Shown in pieces: positions 1 through 8,319 of a stretch of 56,011 nt of DNA. The first letter of the stretch is position 1, and every line of letters begins with the position of its first letter. Under the pieces are notes generated by a model. The model was not told the DNA's origin. It did no database searches and saw only the letters and a program-made list of their open reading frames with translations. Both the position numbers and the translations under genes were made by a program. Source of the stretch: an uncultured Verrucomicrobiota bacterium (GTDB lineage: Bacteria; Verrucomicrobiota; Verrucomicrobiia; Limisphaerales; UBA9464). The DNA lies in NCBI GenBank assembly GCA_903939515.1, contig CAJAHH010000143.1, positions 1 to 56,011 on the forward strand, given 5' to 3'.

Positions 1-583
1 ATTCAATGCGGACCGATGGGTAGCGGTTCGCCGAAACGGCGCTGCTACTGGGGATGACGCGCCATGAAGCATCGCCTTTGGGGGGTTCTGGAGCCTAGCC
101 ATTCCCGCCACCGGGTTGGACGAGGGCGTCCCGACGAAGAGTCCCGACGAAGAGGTGACAAGGATTTCCCGTGCGCAACCATCGCCGGATTCGGAAACCG
201 GAACGCACGCAACATTCATCCAGGGTTTCCAAGGGCAGTGCCCGATCGCTTGCGACGGGCGAGGTGACAATCCGGTTTCGCCGGTTTGCCCAACCCATGA
301 CAGGCAACCCATGACAGGATAGGGACCCCCTCAAACTCGATCTAGACCTTCCGAGGCAAGGGCCAACGAGGGTTGAAGCACAGTTGGGTCAAATTCAGAA
401 ATCGTTCCATGACCCCGTTCCCGGGCACTGTCCTGCGAGTGTCCTACTTCATCGCCCGGATCAGCCTCGGAATCAAATCCGTGGTTTAAGGGTATATGCC
501 CCTTGCGGAAGGGGCTGTGACTCTCCGTTGGCTGATGGATGTGGGCGGATTTCCCTGATGACCAATACCGCCCTCCGGTGGCA
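1..583. other. Intergenic region with no convincing gene
   Basis: The short open frames here have no recognisable motif and overlap on both strands, so no gene is called. A 14-base direct repeat (caacccatgacagg) occurs twice in tandem near 292-319. Positions 388-422 resemble the REP-like sequence found between the transporter genes at 25-29 kb. The window edge may cut off a gene to the left, but no coding frame runs into position 1. Confidence 0.5.
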
Positions 584-2758
584 TCAAGGATTCGACAGAA
601 CCAAGCGATAGAAGCGGGCCGTCCCGGACGCGGTCGGATCTGCGAATTGCATGTCGCCTCCGTCGATCGTTCCAGAGGTGACCACCTGCCAATCGATCAG
701 GTCCGACGAGGATTGAAGCACCACCGCACGGTCGGCTGGGCCTTGCAACCTCAGTTGGAAGCCCTCGGAGGATGCACCCAAGGCGGTCAGTTTCAGGTCG
801 GGAATAACGACCTCGGATCGGGTTCCAAAGATCTCCAGGCGGTAGTCTGACACCTGCCCAGCGTTGCCGCCGACCGTATCCCGGATTCGGAGCTTCCAAT
901 CGCCACGAGCTGACTCACCCCATTGGAAAACCGAGGTAAATCGGTGTTCGATGTTTTGGTTGGTGTCTCCGTGGGGGACGAACAGGTGGCTAATCGTGCC
1001 GGCAGGCGATATCAGGTCGATGGCGAGTTCCCCCCGCGACGGATGGGTGAGCGTCAAGTTCAGGGTGACCTGCTCGACCCTGAGGTCGTCTATGACCAAG
1101 AGATTGCCCTGAAAGACCCCCTCGTCGGGGATGGGCGGGAGATCCTTTGTTGCTTTCACGACCACGGCACTCTGGCGTGCGCCGAGATTCTGCCAACCTG
1201 AGGCCAGTTGCACCGCGGCGGCTGCGTCCACCCGTCCAGCACCGAATTCGTGGTTGAACCGAATTTTCGCAGAATTGGTGAACCAGCCGGGGTTCTCAGG
1301 CTGAGTCATCGCCGCCGAACGGATGAGGACCTCCTGGACATCCCGCCAACCGAGCTTTGGGTTCGCCTGGAGCATCAACGCCACGACTCCGGAAACAAGC
1401 GGTGCGGCCGAGGATGTCCCGTTGAAGGTGCTCGTGTAGTCGATTTCAGCGATGTCGGATTCGACGTCAGCGCGATTGTACCCGCGTTCACCCAACAGAT
1501 CGGTGGTGAACGAACCCGGCAACCGGGATTTGTCGTTGCCCGAGGGGGCTGAAATAATCAGACAGGCTCCCGGCTCGCTGTAGTCGGCACGGTGTCCCAA
1601 ATCGTTGAGCGCGCCTACGGCGATCGTCCCCGGATAATTGGCGTAGCCGTCATTGTTGGCATTGTCCTGCTCGTTGCCGCCGTTTCCGGCGGACCAAACA
1701 AAAATGGTCCCAAGACCGCCGCGCCCCTGGGAGAGCGCCGTGTCCAGAGCTGCCTTCATCAATGGGCCGAGGGCGCTGATGGTCTTGCCGTCATCGTCGG
1801 CACCCCACGAATTGTTGCTGATGTGGACGAGGTCCAATCGATGGGCCATGGCTTTGGCTTCTTGATCATCCCCCGTGTTACCGCCAATCAAACGAATGGG
1901 GACCAGGCGTGCGGCGTAAGCGGCACCTGCCACCCCAATGCCATTGTTACCGCTGGCGGCAGCCACCCCGGCCACCGCGGTTCCATGGGAGTCGGCCGCG
2001 GGTTTGCCTTCAGCATCGACTCCGTTGGCTCCTTCGGGTTCTGGCTGCGGATCCTGGTCCCGGTAATCGTAGCCGGCTTGAGGAACGATGCGGTCCGTGA
2101 GGTCGGGGTGAGCGCTTTCCACCCCATCGTCCACGATGGAGATCACCACACCTTCGCCATGGCGACCGGATTCCCAGACAGGAAACACATTCGCATCCGC
2201 ACCCGGTGTGCCCTCCGATTGACCGGTGTTCTTGAGAGTCCACTGCCGCGGGAGGAGCGGGTCATTCGGTTGGACCTTGGGTGTGAGGTATCGCCCGAGG
2301 ATGACTTCTGCCCGAAGGACCTCGGCGTGCTGCCGGAGACGGGCGGCCAGAGCAAGCCCGGAGGATTCGCCGGCATGAAAAACCGCGAGACTCCCGTCGA
2401 ATGCCATGGTCTCAACCGAGACGGCTTGGACTTGCGTGGCCAGAGCACCGATGTCGGTACCGGGTGCGACCTTGACGGACACGCGGCGGGTGATGATGCG
2501 GCGACGGCCGTTCGATCTCGGCTCGCCGGCGGGATAAATCACGGTTTCGAGTCGGGTTCCCGGGGCCCGCGATGACTTGGCGGTACCCATCTCGTCGACA
2601 CGCACCACCCGATCTAGCTTCGGCCCCGAGAGGTGCACCTCATCGGTCGCGATGACATAATCCCGTTCGACACCGCCGTCCGTGAGTCGGAGGGACTGCG
2701 CGAGCAGCAGCGGAGCGGAAATCGCCAAAGCGGCCAATTGCCGGGGTAATGAACTCAT
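584..2758 (-). CDS. Secreted subtilisin-like (S8) serine peptidase with P/Homo B domain
   Basis: A secreted endopeptidase of 724 residues. The N-terminus has a signal peptide (hydrophobic stretch LAALAISAPLLLA). A propeptide-like region fills about residues 25-165. The S8 catalytic triad is visible: Asp210 in SIVDDGV, His258 in DSHGTAVAG, and Ser449 in NGTSSAAP, with the oxyanion Asn359 in WSAGNG. A P/proprotein convertase beta-sandwich follows at about residues 525-640 (RGELAIDLISPAGT, then GDWKLRIRD). The last 70 residues form a small beta-rich tail (VVLQSSSDLIDWQ, then ARFYRLV) of a kind common at the C-terminus of secreted Verrucomicrobia proteins, probably for sorting or surface attachment. 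It is a single-gene unit transcribed away from the DUF1592 gene. The family is clear; the substrate is unknown. Confidence 0.93.
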   Translation of the reverse strand: MSSLPRQLAALAISAPLLLAQSLRLTDGGVERDYVIATDEVHLSGPKLDRVVRVDEMGTAKSSRAPGTRLETVIYPAGEPRSNGRRRIITRRVSVKVAPGTDIGALATQVQAVSVETMAFDGSLAVFHAGESSGLALAARLRQHAEVLRAEVILGRYLTPKVQPNDPLLPRQWTLKNTGQSEGTPGADANVFPVWESGRHGEGVVISIVDDGVESAHPDLTDRIVPQAGYDYRDQDPQPEPEGANGVDAEGKPAADSHGTAVAGVAAASGNNGIGVAGAAYAARLVPIRLIGGNTGDDQEAKAMAHRLDLVHISNNSWGADDDGKTISALGPLMKAALDTALSQGRGGLGTIFVWSAGNGGNEQDNANNDGYANYPGTIAVGALNDLGHRADYSEPGACLIISAPSGNDKSRLPGSFTTDLLGERGYNRADVESDIAEIDYTSTFNGTSSAAPLVSGVVALMLQANPKLGWRDVQEVLIRSAAMTQPENPGWFTNSAKIRFNHEFGAGRVDAAAAVQLASGWQNLGARQSAVVVKATKDLPPIPDEGVFQGNLLVIDDLRVEQVTLNLTLTHPSRGELAIDLISPAGTISHLFVPHGDTNQNIEHRFTSVFQWGESARGDWKLRIRDTVGGNAGQVSDYRLEIFGTRSEVVIPDLKLTALGASSEGFQLRLQGPADRAVVLQSSSDLIDWQVVTSGTIDGGDMQFADPTASGTARFYRLVLSNP

Positions 2759-2966
2759 CGCGGGAATAATAGTGCAGTCGATTCAGGGCCGTCCATCGAC
2801 AATAGGGTTTCCGCGCAGCGCAACGCGCAACGATCCCAACGAGCCGCAGTGGGACTCAGTATCGACTATTTTTTGCTGCTCCGCGCTCAGGTGTCAGCAC
2901 CGTTGCTGAACCCGTGGGGTCTTGCACTAGCAGCCCCCGGTCGCCGGGCACATTGACAGCTTATCC

Positions 2967-5474
2967 TTGAGAGATATAAATTTCGAAATAAGCCTACCAA
3001 AAATCAATTCTCCTCTTAGACGGTGGCGATTTGCCATCAGCCTGATTCTGCTAATAGGCTCTCAATTGCTAGGTGCAGATCGACTGGGCGAGCGTGTCGT
3101 GGCTGGCGAACGCGATGAGAATTCCAGCAAACGCGTTCAGGAACTGTTGGGTTCAAACTGCGTCACATGCCACGGAGCCAGCGATCCGAAAGCGGGTCTG
3201 CGACTGGATCGACTTCAGGTGGATTTGCAGAAGCATCCCGACGCCGCCAGACAGTGGCAACTGGTCCTGAGCGCGATTAGCGATAACGAGATGCCGCCTG
3301 CGAAGGAAAAACAGCTCGCCGCGGACGATCGGACCTATCTCGTAAAGTGGATCGAAGCGGAGCTTGAACGTTTCGTTGAATCGTCGACTGCTGATCGACC
3401 TGCTCTCCGTCGGAAGCTGACGAGAATGGAGTATCAAAATACGATGCGCGACCTGCTTCAAATCGAAATGGATTTCGCCCGCGATCTGCCTGCTGACCCC
3501 ATTTCTTCAGACGGATTTTCCAATGATAGTCGACTGCTTGAACTAACACCGGTGCATCTTGAGGCCTATCTGAAGTGCGCACGAAGTGCCTTGCAACGAG
3601 TCATCGTTTCCCACCCGCGGCCTGATGAGTTCCATCACCGTTTTGATCGCTCCAACGTTTCCAATTGGCTGGGTGAGTCGCATATCGCGAGTGAACTTGG
3701 GAGGCAGCAGCAGTTTTTAGCGAAGATCGAGAAGGACTATCCGGAGCAGGGTGAGTTTTTGGTTCGCGTGGCTGTGGAGGCCAAACTCCAGTCCAATTGC
3801 GGCTTCCCGCTTTTGGAAGTCTCCGTTGGCTATCAACCCGATACGGAAATTCTGTTTCGCGAGTTCCCGGTGACAGAAGTCAATGCAGCGGGCGATCACG
3901 TTTTTGAGTTCAAGGGACGGATCGAAGACTTTCCGCTGCCCGTTCGCGGCCAAGGAAAAATCCCGGGCTTGGTGGTGCGAGTGCGAAATATCTATGACGA
4001 CGGCTCGAAACTGCCAAAGGGAGCCAAAGGCAAAGACGAGAAATTTGCTTATCCGGCCGAGCCGCACCTGCCTGTGCTGCAGGTGAAATCAGTCGAGTTT
4101 CATGGTCCGATTTTCGACACTTGGCCGCCGGCGCATCATGCCAACATCGTCACGAAAAATGGTTCCGATCAACAAGTCCGGCGACCCGACGTGCGACGAA
4201 TTCTCTCTGCGTTTGCCAGGCGGGCGTTTCGGAGGCCGGTATCGGACAAAGAGGTGGATTCGTTGTTGAAATTCCATGACAGGATCAAGCCCGGCTTTCC
4301 CAGGATTGAAGACGCGATACGCGAGACGCTGGCATTTGTGTTGATTCAGCCGGACTTCCTATTTTTTCCAGGCGCTCAGCACCAGCCATCGGTTCAAACG
4401 AAATCGCGCCCGACCGGCGACTGGGAGCTGGCTTCGAAGTTGTCCTATTTCCTGTGGAGTTCGATGCCTGACGAACGACTGTTTGATCTGGCGGAGGCCG
4501 GCTTGCTTAAGCAGCCGAAGATACTTCGCTCGGAAGTCGAACGGATGCTGATCAGTCCTAAGTCATCGGTATTTCTAGAGCAGTTTCCTGATCGTTGGTT
4601 GTCTCTGGACCTCATTGAGAACATCGAGATTAGTCGAGATTACCACCCGAATTTCAACGCACGTCTCAAGACGGACATGATCGGCGAGAGCCGGGCATTT
4701 TTTGCGGAGATGGTTCGTGAAAATCGCAGAATTCAGGATTTTCTGTTGGCAGATTTCACCATGTTGAACGAGCCCTTGGCGCGGCATTATGGGGTCTCAG
4801 GAGTGCTGGGTATGAAGTTTCGCCACGTGCGGATTCCAGCCGACCAGCACCGTGGTGGATTGCTTGGACAGGCAGGCTTCCTGTTGGCGGGCTCGACGGG
4901 CGCAGACTCGCATCCGGTTCGACGCGCCGTTTGGATTCGCGATCGCCTCCTAGATGACCCGCCACCGCCACCGCCGGCCAACGTGCCTAGCTTGGATTCC
5001 ATCGATCCGCAATTTCATCAGCTTTCGATGCGTGAAAAATTGCAGGCTCATCGCCGCGATCCCTCCTGTGCCAGTTGCCATCGCGATCTGGATCCTTGGG
5101 GCATCGCCCTAGAAAACTACGATGCCGTGGGCTTGTGGCGCACCGAAGTCCGGACCAAAAAAGGCGACAAGATGGTGACGTCACCGGTTGTGTCTAAAGA
5201 CTCATTTTCCAACGGCTCAGAGCTGGATGGACCCGATAAACTCAAGGAACGCCTGGCGTGCGAGTATAGCGATCAGTTCGCGCGATCCTTGATGCGGCGG
5301 TTGTTGACCTATGCCCTAGGAAGGTCGCTCGATTTGCGCGACCAAAAGCCAGTCAAAGCACTGGATGAAAAGTTTGCTGCTGCCGGATACCGGATGCGGG
5401 ACATGGTCCAGCTTGTTGTGTCCAGTGAACTGTTTAACAAACACGCAAATGAAGAAAAAATCTTGGCACCTTGA
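2967..5474 (+). CDS. DUF1592/PSCyt1 planctomycete-type cytochrome-like protein
   Basis: A secreted protein of 835 residues of the DUF1592 family, with the usual order PSCyt1, DUF1587, DUF1595, DUF1592, DUF1588, DUF1585. A haem-c-like CxxCH motif (CVTCH, residues 65-69) sits after the signal segment RFAISLILLIGSQLLGA. A second CxxCH (CASCH) lies near residue 701 in the DUF1588 part, followed by DPWGIALENYDAVG, a hallmark of the family. The only reasonable start in this frame is TTG at 2967; the first internal ATG comes well after the signal peptide. The next gene overlaps its 3' end by 26 bases, so the two are co-translated. DUF1592 proteins nearly always pair with a DUF1552 protein; the reaction is not known. 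By eye, base composition is less GC-rich than the neighbouring genes. Confidence 0.9.
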   Translation: MRDINFEISLPKINSPLRRWRFAISLILLIGSQLLGADRLGERVVAGERDENSSKRVQELLGSNCVTCHGASDPKAGLRLDRLQVDLQKHPDAARQWQLVLSAISDNEMPPAKEKQLAADDRTYLVKWIEAELERFVESSTADRPALRRKLTRMEYQNTMRDLLQIEMDFARDLPADPISSDGFSNDSRLLELTPVHLEAYLKCARSALQRVIVSHPRPDEFHHRFDRSNVSNWLGESHIASELGRQQQFLAKIEKDYPEQGEFLVRVAVEAKLQSNCGFPLLEVSVGYQPDTEILFREFPVTEVNAAGDHVFEFKGRIEDFPLPVRGQGKIPGLVVRVRNIYDDGSKLPKGAKGKDEKFAYPAEPHLPVLQVKSVEFHGPIFDTWPPAHHANIVTKNGSDQQVRRPDVRRILSAFARRAFRRPVSDKEVDSLLKFHDRIKPGFPRIEDAIRETLAFVLIQPDFLFFPGAQHQPSVQTKSRPTGDWELASKLSYFLWSSMPDERLFDLAEAGLLKQPKILRSEVERMLISPKSSVFLEQFPDRWLSLDLIENIEISRDYHPNFNARLKTDMIGESRAFFAEMVRENRRIQDFLLADFTMLNEPLARHYGVSGVLGMKFRHVRIPADQHRGGLLGQAGFLLAGSTGADSHPVRRAVWIRDRLLDDPPPPPPANVPSLDSIDPQFHQLSMREKLQAHRRDPSCASCHRDLDPWGIALENYDAVGLWRTEVRTKKGDKMVTSPVVSKDSFSNGSELDGPDKLKERLACEYSDQFARSLMRRLLTYALGRSLDLRDQKPVKALDEKFAAAGYRMRDMVQLVVSSELFNKHANEEKILAP

Positions 5475-6810
5475 TCGCCGCTCATTCTTGCGGGGCACCG
5501 GCCTGTTCGGCGCTGGAGTTTCACTCGGGCTTCCCTGGCTGGAATGTATGGGCAGTGAGAAATCCAAGGCGAAGGAAGTCGCCAAACGATTTTGCACGAT
5601 GTATTTCGGCTTTGGAGTCAGCCTTCCCAACGCGAAAGGTGGTGATGCTAAGTGGCGTTGGTTTCCGGAGTCCGAAGGGGCCAACTATCAATTATCCCAT
5701 ACGCTGGAGCCTATTCAGCCGCTTCGCGATAAGCTGACGGTGATCGGCGGACTCTCGCATCCCATGGGGCGCAAGATGGGGGCTCACGACACAGCCGATA
5801 CGTTTCTCACCGGTGCGTACTTGAACAATAAGTTCCTGCGAAACACGGTTTCTGCCGATCAAATTGCCGCGATGTCGTTGCGCGACAAGACTCGTTTCCC
5901 TTCGCTGGTGCTCTCCACCGATGGAGGCGTAGGAGAACCGACGCGATCTAGCACTCTTTCCTATGATGCCATGGGGCGTCCTATTCCTGCTTTGAACCAA
6001 CCGCTGCAGGTGTTTAATCGCTTCTTTGGTTCTGGCGACGAAAATTTGATTGATGAGCATCGATTGCTGCAAAGCAAAGCCAGCATGCTGGATCGAATCT
6101 TGGCTGATGCCAAATCGATGCGGCTGAGACTGGGAGATCAGGATAAGCAAAAGCTGGACGAATATTTGTCTTCAGTGCGCCAGATTGAACAGGGTGTCGA
6201 ACGAGCGCAGAAGTGGATGGAGATTCCAAGACCCAAGTTGCGAGACGAGGAACGGAACATGTTGCACTTGGATGCCGATGACAAAGCGCCATTAGTCTAT
6301 ATTCGGACCATGTACGATTTGGTTTACTTGGCGTTTCGGACGGATTCTACGCGAGTGGCGACCTACCAAATCACAAACATGGCCGATGGATCGTCCAAGG
6401 CAGGCAAGTTTCCGCAGCTAGAGGGTTTTAAGAGCTCGCTGCATTCATTGGCGCACGATTATGACAAGCCAGGTGGATCCGAAGCGCTTGGACGATGGGA
6501 CAGATTGATGGTTGAACAGTTTTCGTATTTTATCTCGCGACTGGCCAGTGCCCCTGATCAAGGTGGCTCAGTATTAGATAATTCAGTTATATTATACGGC
6601 AGCAGTAATAGTAATACCCACAATAATAGCAACTACCCATTGTTGCTTGCTGGCGGTGCGAACTTGGGGTTGAAGCACGGGCGCTACATGCGATTAGCTG
6701 AATCGGTACCGTTATCAAATTTATTGCTGACGATGTTGAATTGCGTAGGTGTCGAGACGGAACGGTTTGCCGATAGCACGGCTCGGCTCGCTGACGTGAC
6801 ACGAGCCTAG
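5449..6810 (+). CDS. DUF1552 family Tat-exported protein
   Basis: A 453-residue partner of the preceding DUF1592 protein. The start is set at ATG 5449, inside the 3' end of the upstream gene, because it places a twin-arginine signal right at the N-terminus (DRRSFLRGTGLFGAGVSLG). The frame is open 84 bases further upstream, but that adds a signal-less extension. The body is typical of DUF1552: FCTMYFGFGVSLPN early, a central FPSLVLSTDGG stretch, and a C-terminal part with SVILYGSSNSNTHNNSNYP and LLLAGG. The family is related to DUF1501 and the alkaline-phosphatase-like fold, but the substrate is unknown. Export folded through Tat suggests a cofactor or metal. The 3' part (6560-6660) is locally AT-rich. 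Confidence 0.9.
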   Translation: MKKKSWHLDRRSFLRGTGLFGAGVSLGLPWLECMGSEKSKAKEVAKRFCTMYFGFGVSLPNAKGGDAKWRWFPESEGANYQLSHTLEPIQPLRDKLTVIGGLSHPMGRKMGAHDTADTFLTGAYLNNKFLRNTVSADQIAAMSLRDKTRFPSLVLSTDGGVGEPTRSSTLSYDAMGRPIPALNQPLQVFNRFFGSGDENLIDEHRLLQSKASMLDRILADAKSMRLRLGDQDKQKLDEYLSSVRQIEQGVERAQKWMEIPRPKLRDEERNMLHLDADDKAPLVYIRTMYDLVYLAFRTDSTRVATYQITNMADGSSKAGKFPQLEGFKSSLHSLAHDYDKPGGSEALGRWDRLMVEQFSYFISRLASAPDQGGSVLDNSVILYGSSNSNTHNNSNYPLLLAGGANLGLKHGRYMRLAESVPLSNLLLTMLNCVGVETERFADSTARLADVTRA

Positions 6811-6827
6811 TGGGTGAACTCTTTTGA

Positions 6828-6857
6828 CTGATAGAAACCGATAGAAACTGATAAAAA
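6828..6857. repeat. Three tandem 10-base repeats
   Basis: Units ctgatagaaa, ccgatagaaa and ctgataaaaa follow each other exactly, one helical turn apart, 17 bases after the DUF1552 stop. The phased A-tracts would bend the DNA. The array could be a protein-binding site or slippage; neither can be decided from sequence alone. Confidence 0.7.
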
Positions 6858-7010
6858 TTGCTTTTTACACGCCGCGCTATCATGGCGCAGTTCATCCATA
6901 TCTTGGAGCAACGAGCGTCGCTAAACGAGCGTTGTCAAATATCCGATTTCATTCCCGAAGTTTCCCGAACAAAAGGCAAATTGCGGATAGCCCTTCATTA
7001 ACCTCCGCGA

Positions 7011-7230
7011 AGAAACCCAGCGCCTCGTCCGCCTCTAAAAGACAAACTTCGTCTTCCGCCATGATTCGGACACCAATCCGATCCCACCGGAAAACTGTCC
7101 GATATCAGCCCGGACGACTGTGCGCTTTAAATCGGAACGGTGTCCGATATCAAATCGGATTGGTGTCCAGTTTGCTTCGGAATACGCAACAACCAAGCCC
7201 GATGCAGGCCGTGTGCCCTCACGCGGCGTC
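7011..7230. repeat. Left copy of the repeat flanking the HEPN/MNT pair, split by an insert
   Basis: Two segments, 7011-7045 and 7189-7230, match the continuous right copy 8029-8101: 30 of 35 and 39 of 42 bases identical. The right copy joins the same two segments directly through acaa. The left copy therefore contains an insert of about 143 bases (7046-7188), and acaa appears on both sides of it. Confidence 0.8.
7046..7188. mobile_element. Small hairpin insert (MITE-like) inside the left repeat copy
   Basis: A perfect 15-base inverted repeat, ggacaccaatccgat at 7068-7082 and its complement at 7154-7168, spans most of the insert. Inside it, tgtccgatatca occurs twice (near 7097 and at 7141) in direct orientation. 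The possible 4-base target duplication acaa (7042-7045 and 7189-7192) fits insertion into an older repeat. The inverted repeats sit about 20 bases in from the insert ends, so it is not a classical terminal-repeat MITE. No transposase is encoded. Confidence 0.5.
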
Positions 7231-7311
7231 TGGACTGTGAAAATGAAACCACCATTTACCCGCCACCCATCAGTGGCTATGCTAGCGGCGACGTAACCGA
7301 AACAATCCACC

Positions 7312-7725
7312 ATGAACAACCAAGACATCCGTTGGATTCAACGTCTGGAAAATTATTCCAAGGCGCTGCAGCAGTTGACCCGCTTCATAGAGCGGGGTGA
7401 GCTCAACGAATTTGAGGAGCAGGGTTTGATTCAGAGCTTTGAATACACTTACGAACTGGCTTGGAATACGCTTAAGGATTTGTTTGAGGATCAGGGGGAA
7501 ACCAACCTCACTGGCAGCCGGGACGTTTTCCGGTTGACGTTCCGGCGCGGGTTGGTGGAGAACGGCGAGGTGTGGATGGATATGATCAGAAGCCGGGGAC
7601 TGACGGTTCATACTTACAACGCGAAAATCGCCGAAAGCATCGCCACCACCATTCGCCAAGCATATTATCCGGAGTTTGTAAAATTGGAGGTGCAGTTGAA
7701 AAAGTTAAGCAAGGAAGTGAGATGA
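7312..7725 (+). CDS. HepT-like HEPN toxin (HI0074 / nucleotidyltransferase substrate-binding family)
   Basis: A 137-residue helical HEPN protein of the HI0074 family, the toxin half of a type VII toxin-antitoxin pair. It carries the HEPN RNase motif R-X4-H-X-Y: Arg95, His100 and Tyr102 in RGLTVHTY. In characterised HepT proteins the tyrosine of this motif is the residue the partner modifies with AMP. The N-terminal half has the family signature QSFEYTYELAWNTLKDLFE. Its stop overlaps the start of the next gene (ATGA arrangement), so toxin and antitoxin are translationally coupled with the toxin first. The pair lies between two copies of a repeat, which suggests acquisition as a unit. An older view treats these proteins as substrate-binding subunits of the nucleotidyltransferase; the intact motif favours an active toxin. 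Confidence 0.9.
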   Translation: MNNQDIRWIQRLENYSKALQQLTRFIERGELNEFEEQGLIQSFEYTYELAWNTLKDLFEDQGETNLTGSRDVFRLTFRRGLVENGEVWMDMIRSRGLTVHTYNAKIAESIATTIRQAYYPEFVKLEVQLKKLSKEVR

Positions 7726-8078
7726 GCGCCGCCCGCTTTGGCCTGACCGAGCCGACGATTGAAAAGATTGGCGGCGTGCTGGCCCAGCATCCGCAGGTGG
7801 AGCAGGCGGTATTATACGGTTCGCGGGCCAAGGGCAATTATAAGAACGGTTCGGACATTGATCTGACATTAATGGGCGATGAATTGAGCCATGATGATTT
7901 GCTGAAATTGATAGGCGAACTGGATGACTTGTTGTTGCCTTACATGATTGACCTTTCAATTTTCCACCAGCTGACGCATCAGGATTTGATCGACCACATC
8001 CGGCGGGTGGGCGTGGTGTTTTACGAAAAGAAACCCAACGCCTCGCCTGCCTCTACGAGACAACCAAGCCCGATGTAG
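7722..8078 (+). CDS. MntA-like nucleotidyltransferase antitoxin
   Basis: A 118-residue minimal nucleotidyltransferase of the MNT family, the antitoxin partner of the HEPN gene it overlaps by 4 bases. The motif GS-X10-DxD is exact: Gly33 and Ser34 in YGSRAKG, then Asp45 and Asp47 in SDIDL. A third acidic residue is likely Asp73 in PYMIDLSIF. Related MntA enzymes silence HepT by transferring AMP to its motif tyrosine. The start ATG 7722 is supported by the overlap and by the purine-rich aaggaagtgag before it. The frame is open back to 7572, but that part is only a shadow of the toxin gene. The last 17 or so residues (KPNASPASTRQPSPM) are encoded by the right copy of the flanking repeat, so this tail is probably not original. 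Confidence 0.9.
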   Translation: MSAARFGLTEPTIEKIGGVLAQHPQVEQAVLYGSRAKGNYKNGSDIDLTLMGDELSHDDLLKLIGELDDLLLPYMIDLSIFHQLTHQDLIDHIRRVGVVFYEKKPNASPASTRQPSPM

Positions 8079-8101
8079 GCCGCGTGCCCTCACGCGTCGT
8101 C
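8029..8101. repeat. Right copy of the repeat flanking the HEPN/MNT pair
   Basis: This 73-base sequence matches the left copy (7011-7045 plus 7189-7230) without the insert. It begins inside the antitoxin gene and supplies its last codons and stop. The two copies put the pair on a segment of roughly 0.9-1 kb bounded by direct repeats. Confidence 0.8.
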
Positions 8102-8175
8102 GGGGCAATTTCTTACTCCGCGTTCTCCGCGCCTCCGCGTGAGTCTTGGCCCCAGTCTCCGGCGAGGCTTTGAGC

Positions 8176-8307
8176 TCACCGAACTGAACTGAGGACGGGG
8201 CGGAAGCCCAGATCGTTGAACCGAAAGCCCGGGATGAACCTGCCTCGATCGGCCGAGCGAACGAACCGGGCGCCGAAGTACCCACTGCCCCCGCGGTCCA
8301 CGCGGTT
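8176..8307 (-). pseudogene. C-terminal relic of a SUMF1/formylglycine-generating-enzyme-like protein
   Basis: Read on the minus strand, this stretch encodes NRVDRGGSGYFGARFVRSAD followed by RGRFIPGFRFNDLGFRPV and then a stop at 8176-8178. That is the typical end of a SUMF1 (FGE-sulfatase) domain: R-V-x-R-G-G-S, then R-x-A-x-R, then G-F-R. No start codon or N-terminal domain lies upstream, because the DUF1501 gene ends at 8320 in the same direction. It is a truncated remnant of a secreted SUMF1 protein. Confidence 0.6.
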
Positions 8308-8319
8308 GGAGCCTATTGG

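Larger units (their letters stand above)
6811..7311. other. Gene-free region rich in short repeats before the toxin-antitoxin pair
   Basis: No convincing gene. It holds three tandem 10-base units (6828-6857), then the left copy of a repeat that also occurs after the toxin-antitoxin pair. That copy is split into 7011-7045 and 7189-7230 by a hairpin-forming insert. The open frames across it are accidental. Confidence 0.6.

Noticed and set aside
1592-2575. 327-codon plus-strand frame opposite the subtilisin gene
   Set aside because: The subtilisin has a full catalytic triad over the same bases; the antisense frame has no family features.
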